From Climacium dendroides (Eukaryota > Streptophyta > Bryopsida > Hypnales > Climaciaceae), in NCBI GenBank assembly GCA_950106755.1, contig OX467088.1:12570001-12634000 (forward strand): a stretch of 64,000 nt of DNA, written 5' to 3'. Both the position numbers and the translations under genes were made by a program. Position 1 is the stretch's first letter; the number at the start of each line of letters is the position of its first letter. The notes under the pieces were generated by a model, which was given only the letters and a program-made list of their open reading frames with translations, searched no databases and was not told where the DNA came from. Of this stretch, positions 46,501 through 57,989 are shown piece by piece.

Positions 46501-49500
46501 ATTCAATGTAGTAAGTGATGTCAATGATTCAAGGTCCGAATCTTCAATCTTCAATTGCTTGCAATTATTCAAATTGAACTTCTCTAGAGATGCCAACTTC
46601 CCCAATCCGTAGGGCAAGTTCTCCAATGCCTCACATCTACTAAAAGTTAGAATCTTTAAGGCCTTGAGATTATCAAAGGATGCATGTCCCACCTTCAATT
46701 TCTTGCAACCGTCAAAGTTAAGCCACACTAAACATGTCATGTTTGCTATGGCTGGTGGAATTCTATCCAATTGTTCACATCCTTCAAAATTCAATGTAGT
46801 AAGTGATGTCAATGATTCAAGGTCCGAATCTTCAATCTTCAATTGCTTGCAATCATTCAAATAGAGCTTTTCGAGAGATGCCAACTTCCCCAATCCATAG
46901 GGCAAGTTCTCCAATGCCTCACATCTACTAAAAGTTAGAATCTTTAAGGCCTTGAGATTATCAAAGGATGCATGTCCCACCTTCAATTTCTTGCAACCTT
47001 TAAAGCCAAGCCACACTAAACATGTTATGTTTGCTGTGGATGGTGGAATTCTTTCCAATTGTTCACATCCCTTGAAATTCAATGTAGTAAGTGATGTCAA
47101 TGATTCAAGGTCCGAATTTTCAATCTTCAATTGCTTGCAATCATTCAAATAGAGCTTTTCGAGAGATGCCAACTTCCCCAATCCATAGGGCAAGTTCTCC
47201 AATGCCTCACATCTACTAAAAGTTAGAATCCTTAAGGTCTTCAGATTATCAAAGGATGCATGTCCCACCTTCAACTTCTTGCAACCGTCAAAGTTAAGCC
47301 ACACTAAACATGTCATGTTTGCTATGGCTGGTGGAATTCTATCCAATTGTTCACATCCTTCAAAATTCAATGTAGTAAGTGATGTCAATGATTCAAGGTC
47401 CGAATCTTCAATCTTCAATTGCTTGCAATCATTCAAATAGAGCATTTCTAGAGATGCCAACTTCCCCAATCCGTAGGGCAAGTTCTCCAATGCCTCACAT
47501 CCACTAAAAGTTAGAATCTTTAAGGCCTTGAGATTATCAAAGGATGCATGTCCCACCTTCAATTTCTTGCAACCGTCAAAGTTAAGCCACACTAAACATG
47601 TCATGTTTGCTATGGCTAGTGGAATTCTTTCCAATTGTTCACATCCTTCAAAATTCAATGTAGTAAGTGATGTCAATGATTCAAGGTCCGAATCTTCAAT
47701 CTTCAATTGCTTGCAATTATTCAAATTGAACTTCTCTAAAGATGCCAACTTCCCCAATCCGTAGGGCAAGTTCTCCAATGCCTCACATCTACTAAAAGTT
47801 AGAATCTTTAAGGCCTTGAGATTATCAAAGGATGCATGTCCCACCTTCAATTTCTTGCAACCGTCAAAGTTAAGCCACACTAAACATGTCATGTTTGCTA
47901 TGGCTGGTGGAATTCTATCCAATTGTTCACATCCTTCAAAATTCAATGTAGTAAGTGATGTCAATGATTCAAGGTCCGAATCTTCAATCTTCAATTGCTT
48001 GCAATCATTCAAATAGAGCATTTCTAGAGATGCCAACTTCCCCAATCCGTAGGGCAAGTTCTCCAATGCCTCACATCCACTAAAAGTTAGAATCTTTAAG
48101 GCCTTGAGATTATCAAAGGATGCATGTCCCACCTTCAATTTCTTGCAACCGTCAAAGTTAAGCCACACTAAACATGTCATGTTTGCTATGGCTAGTGGAA
48201 TTCTTTCCAATTGTTCACATCCTTCAAAATTCAATGTAGTAAGTGATATCAATGATTCAAGGTCCGAATCTTCAATCTTCAATTGCTTGCAATTATTCAA
48301 ATTGAACTTCTCTAGAGATGCCAACTTCCCCAATCCGTAGGGCAAGTTCTCCAATGCCTCACATCTACTAAAAGTTAGAATCCTTAAGGCCTTGAGATTA
48401 TCAAAGGATGCATGTCCCACCTTCAACTTCTTGCAACCTTTAAAGACAAGCCACACTAAACATGTCATGTTTGCTATGGATGGTGGAATTCTATCCAATT
48501 GTTCACATCCTTCAAAATTCAATGTAGTAAGTGATGTCAATGATTCAAGGTCCGAATCTTCAATCTTCAATTGCTTGCAATTATTCAAATTGAACTTCTC
48601 TAGAGATGCCAACTTCCCCAATCCGTAGGGCAAGTTCTCCAATGCCTCACATCCACTAAAAGATAGAATCTTTAAGGCCTTGAGATTATCAAAGGATGCA
48701 TGTCCCACCTTCAACTTCTTGCAACCTTTAAAGCCAAGCCACACTAAACATGTCATGTTTGCTATGGATGGTGGAATTCTTTCCAATTGTTTACATCCTT
48801 CAAAATCCAATGTAGTAAGTGATGTCAATGATTCAAGGTCCGAATCTTCAATCTTCAATTGCTTGCAATTATTCAAATTGAACTTCTCTAGAGATGCCAA
48901 CTTCCCCAATCCGTAGGGCAAGTTCTCCAATGCCTCACATCCACTAAAAGATAGAATCTTTAAGGCCTTCAGATTATCAAAGGATGCATGTCCCACCTTC
49001 AACTTCTTGCAACCTTTAAAGCCAAGCCACACTAAACATGTCATGTTTGCTATGGATGGTGGAATTCTTTCCAATTGTTCACATCCTTCAAAATCCAATG
49101 TAGTAAGTGATGTCAATGATTCAAGGTCCGAATCTTCAATCTTCAATTGCTTGCAATAATTCAAATAGAGCTTCTCTAGAGATGCCAACTTCCCCAATCC
49201 ATAGGACAAGTTCTCCAATGCCTCACATCCACTAAAAGTTAGAATGTTTAAGGCCTTGAGATTATCAAAGGATGCATGTCCCACCTTCAACTTCTTGCAA
49301 CCTTTAAAGCCAAGCCACTCTAAATATGTCATGTTTGCTATGGCTGGTGGAATTCTTTCCAATTGTTCACATCCTTCAAAATTCAATGTAGTAAGTGATG
49401 TCAATGATTTAAGGTCCGAATCTTCAATCTTCAATTGCTTGCAATTATTCAAATTGAACTTCTCTAGAGATGCCAACTTCCCCAATCCATAGGACAAGTT

Positions 49501-49860
49501 CTCCAATGCCTCACATCCACTAAAAGTTAGAATCTTTAAGGCCTTCAGATTATCAAAGGATGCATGTCCCACCTTCAACTTCTTGCAACCTTCAAAGCCA
49601 AGCCACTCTAAACATGTCATGTTTGCTACGGCTAGTGGAATTCTATCCAATTGTTCACATCCCTTGAAATTCAATGTGGTAAGTGATGTCAATGATTCAA
49701 GGTCCGAATTTTCAATCTTCAATTGCTTGCAATCATTCAAATAGAGCTTCTCTAGAGATGCCAACTTGCCCAATCCATGGGGCAAGTTTTCCAATGTCTT
49801 ACATCGGTTGAAGTTTAGAGTCTTTAAGGCCTTGAGATTTTCAAATGTCACATGGATTGA
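43600..49860 (-). repeat. tandem array of 21 units of 288 bp coding four LRRs each
   Basis: The same position in each unit recurs exactly every 288 bp from 43784 to 49544, which makes 21 units without a frame shift, plus a diverged unit at the 5' (high-coordinate) end. Each unit encodes four 24-residue LRRs: HASFDNLKALKILTFSGC, then PYGLGKLASLEKLYLNDC, DSDLESLTSLTTLNFEGC and PPAIANMTCLVWLGFKGC, each ending in a short L-rich turn. Units differ at only a few positions, in mixed combinations. Larger blocks also repeat: about 44605-45964 and 45757-47116 look identical at 1152-bp (four-unit) offset, and about 47240-47816 and 47816-48392 match at 576-bp offset with a few changes. Confidence 0.95.
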
Positions 49861-52800
49861 TGTCAATTTTATGCATCTTTGGATGTATATTGATGTCAAG
49901 GATGTAATGTTTTGAAATCCGGGTGATATATTTGTAAGATTATCACATTTGTTTAAGTGTAATGTCTTCAAGGGCATGTGTTCAATTGTAGTATTTGGAA
50001 AGGTCTTCATAAAAAGGAAGTTTTGTAATTCTAATACTGTAAGTTGGCGAAATTCTTGTCGCTGCAATAGGGTTGTGAATTGGCTAATGTTGTTCAAAGA
50101 GATATACCCATCATCAATATAATTTTTTTTGTATATAATCCGAAGGAATTTAAGTTGATGAGTTCCTTGAATCAATTTGGCAACATTACGCAAGTCATTT
50201 GGTGCTTCAATATTTAGAAGCAACAAGTTGGGGAGGTCAACCTTCTCCATTGGGGTCAAATCTTTCTCTTTATTCACTCTTGTAATACACATGCCTCGAG
50301 CATTTTGAAACTCCTGAATCACATAGTTTCATTATTAAATGCTTACAAGTTGATGAGCATTAACAAAGTTGATCATCCTACAAACCAAATTTATCTCAAT
50401 AAACATGCACTTTGAGATTTTGAATTGAACCAATATTTATATTGCACCATAAGCAAAACACTTAATATATTAATTGAATTACATACCTCTTTTTTTGATG
50501 ATTCTAATGACCTGAATGTTTGGTTCCACTTTCTTCTACCTCCAAATCTTGTTCTTGAGATTCTACGCCCCATATCACGTATTGAATCATGCATACTTAT
50601 AAATCCATTAGCATCTATTTTGATAAGTGATTTGTCTTTCAAAGCCGCAATTATGGTTTTGGTGTTGGCATCCAAATAGTCAACTAGGGTATCTTCTCGA
50701 ATATCGTCAAACCATACATCTTTACAAAAGAAGCATGATATGTCCAAAAACACTTCTTGCTCCTCATCTCTTAGCATATCAAAACTAATCTCCAACCTTC
50801 TCCCCACATCCTCAAGGGCATCATATTCTCCTCTCTTCAATCTTTGTAAAGCTCGTTCCCACACACAGAGGCGCTTTTGTCCATTTAAACAAGAGCCCAT
50901 AACTTCTAAGCTTAATGGATGGCCACCACAAGCTTCAACAATTTTCTTCATGAGTTGATTCATATGTGGTATCAATGGACGCTCATTCTTGAAGGCATGT
51001 TTGGAGAATATTTCTATAGATTGGTCATAATTGAGCATTTGAACTTCAAATTTGCTATCTTCTTTGATCATGCCTTTCAAGATCTTCCAATCACGGCTAG
51101 TAACAATCACTTTGCTACCTTCTATACTAAACATTTTTGCTTCCAAAAACATATTCAATTGATGTTCTTCAATGACATCATCTAGGATGAAGAGCACTTT
51201 CTTTTGTTGGAGCATCAATGTCAATATAAGTTTACCTTGAACAAGATCTTTTGCTTCTTGTTTTTGTCCCAATTCCTTCAAGATCCGATTCATTTCTATC
51301 AAATAATCACTTTTAAGATCACACATAATTGTAGTCCACTTAGATGAATCATTGAATGGCATTGCTTTATTTAGGCGATCCTTCAAAGCCTTCACTAGTG
51401 TTGTTTTTCCAATTCCACTCACTCCAACAACACCAACCATAGATTTATTTCGGAGAAAATTTTCTAAAGTCTTAACTTTCAAATCAAGACCACAACATTT
51501 GAAAAGTATTGAAGAATCAATAATACCCTGTGCACATTAAACTCATCACAATTAGCAAATTGAAAAATTACCTCTATCAACAAAGTTTAATTATCTCATT
51601 CAAAGAAATTGAAAATTGAATATACAATCATCCCTCTATTATTTGTTGAACCATCAAATATATGAAAAGACTTTCAACTCAATTCAATTTGAATGCAAGA
51701 GATAAAATTAATATTAGAGCTTGATTTTTCTTAGTTGAGTGTGGACTACCCTTCACTTTGAAAATATTGAAGTGGTATGCATGGCTTTTAATATGGTGTT
51801 AAGTTCAAAACACTTTTCAAATTTATACATACCTTGATACATTCATCATTCTTTTTTGGAATATACAATCTCCATACATAATCAATGATAAATGCCCATA
51901 AACAATACATAGTCAATCTCCATATGTACAACCACCATTGTCCAATGGTTATGATAGAAAATGAAAATAGATTGATATGTGAAATTGGTCCATCTTCTCT
52001 CTTCAATGTCTTGCTAGTACACCGAGTCTTGAAGTCTTTCTTCTTTATCTCCATCAAACTTGTGTATATCTTTGCAAATGAAGGTCTTTGATTTGGATTC
52101 ATAGACAAACAATCTTCAATTAATGACCATAATTCTTGAGAAAATGAAGTGCCCATTAAGGCCAATTTTTGCCTTTTAGCAATTTTAGAAGGACTAGATA
52201 AAAAATCCTTACATTCTTTTTGGAGTAATATATCACAACAAATTAATCCAAAACTAAACACATCGGTTTTTAAAGGATCAAACTCTGTATCTGCCTTTAA
52301 TGCTTCGGGAGCAATATATACACGAGTCCCACAAATACCACTTGGCATAACAAAAGTATTGTCCTTCACTTCATTCTTGGAAATACCAAAATCAATCAAT
52401 TTGGCAAACACATAACCATCTTCTTTTAACTCTGGACATTGCATGGTATTCACCACAACATTGGCTGGCTTCAAGTCACGATGTGCAACTTTCATATCAT
52501 GAAGGTATAACACTCCACTAGCAATTTGTAGCATTATATCCAACTTGGCATGGAATGTAATCCTCTTGTTTGAATCCTCAAATAGCATTTGACGAAGACT
52601 CTTTTCACCTTTCTCCATTCCAAATTGAAGGTGATTATTTCCAAAAGAATCCTTAAAATAGCCACAATAGAATAACTTGATGATGTTTGGATGATTCAAT
52701 TGTGCCATAATCCGCACTTCCTTCTCCAATTTAGTGATATCGGGTTTATCATAACCATCCAAGTCTATTTCCTTTGTGATATTCTCAATGCCCAACCACT

Positions 52801-53509
52801 TTGTCAAAAATACACTTCCAGTATTTGGAATAATTTTAGGAATTTTTCCAAAATCTGGTAATGGAACATTGGAAAGGAATTGAATTAGATCACTTTCTCC
52901 ACGTTCTACTTTCAAGATGCATTCCCTCCATTGTAGCACATACTTTGCTAACTCAAAATCATGTGATCCAGGTTGCATATTATGCAATTTGTTTTCCAAT
53001 ATTTTGCGTAACTTGTCTTGATCTTCTTCAACTTCTACTAGATCACATGGAAGAAAACTACTAATAAATGATTGAAAATCCACAATATTCTTCGTCCCTT
53101 TCAAACATGAATCAATGTTTGATGCAATGTCAAATAATCCCTCCAAGGAGGAAACCATTTCCAAAAGCAATTCTCTAAATGCTTCTTTGTTTTGCATTTG
53201 AAGTAGAGGCGCTAGAGACGAAGTTTGAGAACAACTTTCCACCAACATTAGAGCTTTTGAAGTGACTTTACAAGCATCTTTCAATAAAGGTTGAAAGGCT
53301 CTTGTATCCAACTTAAATATTTCTTGAAACTTTTGTACAAAATTCCTCAAATGATGTACCAAATTCTTGCATTGATTAGCATTGAACACTTGATTTGAAT
53401 GAACATTTTCTTCACAATTTTCCAAAGCCTTCATAGTCTCCTTTTTTTTGGATATATCCATATTGATGTTGTACATCACAAGTTTATCCAAAGAGTAGGT
53501 CAAATATCT
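43600..53509 (-). CDS. protein kinase-NB-ARC-LRR immune receptor with expanded LRR array (5' exon not found)
   Basis: Predicted intracellular immune receptor of the kinase-NLR type described from mosses. Exons, all phase 0 with GT/AG: 53509-51833, 51527-50487 and 50313-43600, together about 3143 residues. Exon 1 has a helical N-terminal part of about 225 residues, then a kinase with a weak glycine loop, a possible ATP Lys (ITKEI), HRDLKPANV, DFGIS and APEAL. After the kinase comes a Trp/Phe/Ile-rich hydrophobic segment (about 51840-51980). Exon 2 is an NB-ARC: GVSGIGKTT (P-loop), VLFILDDV (kinase 2), GSKVIVTSRD (RNBS-B), CGGHPLSLEV (GLPL), FLDISCFF and SMHDSIRDMG (MHD). Exon 3 is an LRR domain of about 2237 residues, mostly 21 near-identical 96-residue units. 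Exon 1 begins at an acceptor (ttgcag), so a further 5' exon is expected; a within-exon Met at residue 12 (MYNINMDI) is the alternative start. The frame ends at a TAG inside the last unit. Domains needed for signalling look intact. Confidence 0.88.
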
Positions 53510-53519
53510 CTGCAAATGA

Positions 53520-56125
53520 CAAATTAATCATTGTTAGAATATCCACACCTCAATAGCTACTTTAAGACTACAATTATAATTAAACAAATTAACAAATATT
53601 TGTGATTGATCCACGTAGTTCAAGTAAGTTGGTGAAAGAAGTTGAACACCAAATAATAAGATTATTAATCAATCAATAACTCACATATTTATAATGAAAG
53701 CAATGAAGATACAAAAGATGTTCATCAAGTCAAAAAATAAGTCAATAAGAATATAGCAAGTATCTATGATACATTGTCAATTATTTGCATGTTAAGTTAT
53801 TGACCATGTTTACAACTACTAGTCATGGAAACCAATAGGGGTTGCCTTTCAAAAACACTTTTCATCAAATGACAAAAGATTCAATAGTCATTCTAAGCTA
53901 TGAAATTCAACATTTTGTACCAAATAATTAATTAAAATCCTTTTGGCAACCACCTCAAAAAATCCTTTGGCAACCACTTCGAGAATTAATAAAAACTTCA
54001 AAATTTAATATTATTTTATTAATTTGTATTGGACACCTTGATTGCAACAAATTGTTTTTAGAAATGAGCAACTTTATTAGCCTCCAATGGATCTTGCAAG
54101 CTTGTTTTTCCTAATGCACAACATCTCTTCTATATTATGTTGTATAACCTATAACCTACACTACAAATCTAAAACATGATTAATAGTATCTCTTCTATAT
54201 TATGTTGTATAACCTATAACCTACACTACAAATCTAAAACATGATTAATAGTATCTCTTCTATATTATGTTGTATAACCTATAACCTACACTACAAATCT
54301 AAAATATGATTAATAGTATTCTAGGTAGCATATTTAACCTAATCAAAGCCAATTTTTTTTTATTCATGCCCATTTCTAAATGAACCTTAGATTTCAATGC
54401 AAATGCCAATGAATTTACAAAATGTTGTGGAACATTAAACTAATTGAGAATCTAAAATATATATATCACAAACTAAAGTAAACTGCGGCAAATAGCTTCC
54501 AAACTGTACTTACAAAATCTTCTATTTACTCTAGCATGATCTTCTTAATAATATTTCCCAAAAAAACTAGATAATTTTATAACTAATTGCGATTTGATCT
54601 CCATGACCTTACACCAAGCTTCCAAAATTTAATCAAGATAACCAACAATCACTTGCAAACCCCATAATGCCCATTCCATTAAAGTGGCAGGATTCCAATG
54701 TACAAAATTGTCACAAATATGAGCATGAAAATATGAATAGGTATGGATTCATGTTTCTAAAGGTTCATATGAAAAGTACCAAAGTATTGGAATAACAACA
54801 ATTTAACAAAGTTGATATTCAAAGCATCTAACTTTGTAATACATTCAAAAGCAAAGAGTATAAATTCTTGTTGAATCTCCAAAAGCAAGTACAAAGCTTG
54901 AAATACAATGAAACCAAACATCACCCAAAATAGAAAAGTGAAATAAAACATAAGATCAAATGCATTCCAATACTTGGTATTTTTTACACTAAACATTTTG
55001 GTCAAAGTAGTGGTTGCCACCAATTAAACAAAATGGAGATTTAACCCTTTATAATCCACACATCCAATGAATGGGTGTGCCTTGGTCAACCTTGATTGTA
55101 ACTTTCAAAATTATTATTTCCAAACTTTAAAATAAATCAAGAAAATGAAGCTTAACAAGTCTTGTTTCTACTCCATTTGAAAAATATCAAGAATGTAAAA
55201 ATGTAAAAAAGTTATTGAAGTTGAAAGCTCCATGTGTTAAAAAACCAAATACCACATTATGGTGTGTTTTTCATTCTTATTTATATATTTTTAAATAAAT
55301 TTGAAATTTATATTATAAAGTTATGTTTTTCATTCTATCCTTCATTTATAATAAGAATTACAGATTATTCTAATAAATTTTCAAATTGATATAATTTTAT
55401 TTCCTCTTTTAGCTTTAAAAAAATCACAATAATTTGATTTCTCCATCAAAATTACTTGGGAAAACAACATAAATAGAAAATGTAGTTTTTCACTAGTAAA
55501 AAATATTAAACTTTTATACATCATATATATAAATAAATAAATTCAGTTTGATAGTTGAATTTAATATTTAAAAGATAAAATAATCAATTAAATTTTTTTC
55601 TCACTAATATCCATTACTACTTGTACCTCTTGAATGAGTTTCAAGTAATTTGGATTGATTTTCTATTTTTACTTATTTATATTCAATTTCTGCAACAAAA
55701 ATGACAATAATTACAATTTTGTACAAAACAAATTGGGATTTCTCACAAAAATATACAGTTCATAATTTCAAGTAAAAAAATACTGGGTTGTTGTTTAAAC
55801 ACAATTTGAAAGGCTAAATTTAGCTTAGATATGATGTTTGACCATTTCACAATAGATCAAGTCCTTTAGGGATTAATGCCAATCACAAGCCAATACAATA
55901 TATCATTATTTTTTGACTCATATAAGGGTTTCAACAAAGTAAAGACTTAGGGTTTAGAAAGAAGAAGAATTGTCATTTTTCAATTTCACAATCACCCTAA
56001 TGTACCTAATGAAGCAATGACTTAAATTCCTCGAATATTAGTGACTTGATATTATGGAAGAACAATACTAGGTGAACATGACCAAGTAGACTTCACCACA
56101 GCTTGAGATCAATACCAAGGGCTGA
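53520..56125. other. AT-rich region upstream of the kinase-NLR gene
   Basis: This should contain the missing first exon and promoter of the minus-strand receptor gene, but I could not identify them. An open frame on the minus strand at 54757-55023 encodes a hydrophobic, Phe-rich peptide with no recognised family; its relation to the receptor is unknown. Confidence 0.4.
54124..54318. repeat. 65-bp tandem repeat, three nearly identical copies
   Basis: The unit begins 'tctcttctatattatgttgt' at 54124, 54189 and 54254. Copies differ by a single base (aaaacatg against aaaatatg in the third). It lies in the upstream region of the kinase-NLR gene. Confidence 0.95.
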
Positions 56126-56129
56126 AGAT

Positions 56130-57985
56130 CAAGATACACAGACATAAGCTTGAAATCAGTATGGAATGGGACTATACAAACCACTCACCATAGCCAAAGC
56201 TTACAACACATAGACTTCGGCTTGAGATGGATACGGCAAAACAGTGTCTACAATGAGAGAAGGAACAGCCATGCCTTGATTTCAGATTGGGTGCCTTGGA
56301 ATCGATTCGACATTCACTGGAGATGCATAATTATCCTCTCGTGGTTCAACATCTGAAAATTGCACAACAAAGTCAAGTTACCATTTGTTAATGCTTTCCT
56401 CAAGGCTTGTCTGCACGGTCCACAAAGAATTCAAGGGACTGCACAATACTGGTGCTGCATGCAAGCCTTCTCCGGAAGGTAGCTTGAGGTCCATGGAGTC
56501 AGGGACATAAGCGTGAGACGGATACGGCAAAACAGGAATAGCCCCTCAGCATGGCTAGCTTCAAAAACACAGACAGAAGCTACAGAAAAGGTCGGGCGAC
56601 ACAGAACTAGCAAAACCACGAACTCACCACAATTTGAGATCGATAAGGTAGCAGGTCGGGGCAAACGACGGAGACGAGAGCAAAGTCCGAGAATGTCAGA
56701 ACAAGCGCAGCTCCACCCAAACACGTAGCAAGAACCAAACCCTGGTGTTTGCTTGGGATTCCGTGGTTTCACTGTTCACCTACTGTTCATCTGCGACACG
56801 GCTGCTATCCCATCTCGGACTTCGTCTACGGTCCCACATGCACAGGTCACATAGACTTGTGTGCAACGAGACGATGCACCGTGGCCACGCGTTGATTTTA
56901 GATTGGGTGCCTTCCAATGGATTCCAAATGCGTGGTTATCTAGCGTCACGTTGTTTGCCGCCTGCAAAAAGTTGCATGCAAAGTCCCAATACTAGTTATT
57001 TTAAAGCAGGGTCCCACAAATAATTCATGACGATGCCTAGCTACCTCAACAGAACAAGAGGTTTGTCTGACATGAGAAGATGTAGCCCCAGCATTCCAAC
57101 TAACTGATGACAATCACGCTCGAAAGTTAGCATAATGCTCTTCGTAACCTCAAGTGAGGCCTTGGATACATTCCTCAAGACTTGTTCAGCATTTCCCACA
57201 AAGAATTCAAGGCTTCGGAGTCACACGCCAGTCAAAAGGGACTCCACAATACTGCTACTGTACTGCTACGAGCCTTCTTCGGAAGGGGACTAGCTTGAGG
57301 TACCTGGACATAAGCTTGAGATCGATACGGCAAAACAAGACTAGCCACTCACCATGGCTAGCTTCAAAAGCACGGACAGAAGCTTGAGATAGGTATGGCA
57401 AACGAAGACTAACAAACCAATCACCATAAACAGCTTCAGAAACATGGACAAAAGCTTGAAATCCGTAGAACAAAACAGGAGTAGCAAAACTACGTACTCA
57501 CCACAACTTGAGATCGGTAAGGCAGCAGGGCGGGGCAGACGACGGAGACAAGAGGAACGTCCGAGCAGGTCAGAACAAGCGCAGCTCCACCCAAACACGA
57601 AGCAAAGCACCAAACCCTGGTGTTTGCTTGGGCTTCTGGGGTTTCACTGTTCACCACTGTTCACAGACTGTTCACCTGCAACTTGGCTGCCAGCCCATCT
57701 TCGACTTCGTCTAAGGTCCTACATGCACAGTTCACCTAGACCTGTGTGCAATGAGAAGATGCACCGTGGCTACGCGTTGGTTTCGACTGGGTGCCTTCGA
57801 ATGGATTCCAGATGCGTGCTTATCCACGTTGTTCGCCGCCTACAAAATACAGCACGCAAAGTCACTTTATCAGTAATTTAAGGCATGGTCCCACAAATAA
57901 TTCATGGATTGGCGGCCACTGTGCCAGTCGGAGGCCTAGCTACATGAACAGGACGAGAGGATTGTCTGCAAATGAGAAGACGTAT
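56130..57985. repeat. tandem duplication of about 0.8-0.9 kb with internal 70-bp repeats
   Basis: Segment A (about 56395-57080) matches segment B (about 57165-57985) from 'cacaaagaattcaaggg' through 'cgcagctccacccaaacac' to 'gcctagctac' and 'tgagaag', with offsets between about 775 and 900 bp. A partial third copy lies at about 56130-56310. Within B, a unit of about 70 bp ('agcttgagat...tacggcaaaac...cactcaccat...cttca') is repeated three times (near 57310, 57379 and 57449); related units occur in A and the partial copy. GC is higher than in surrounding DNA. No protein was recognised on either strand. Confidence 0.75.
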
Positions 57986-57989
57986 GTTC

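Noticed and set aside
43784..49492. Series of plus-strand open frames of 66-82 codons, one per unit in the LRR array
   Set aside because: They are the antisense shadow of the 288-bp repeat and recur only because the minus-strand coding repeat recurs; the minus-strand frame has clear LRR sequence.
43600..49860. CRISPR-like array
   Set aside because: Units are 288 bp, coding, contiguous and without unique spacers, in a plant genome.
54757..55023. First exon of the kinase-NLR gene
   Set aside because: The frame is open and hydrophobic, but I found no convincing donor joining it to the acceptor at 53510 and no family match.
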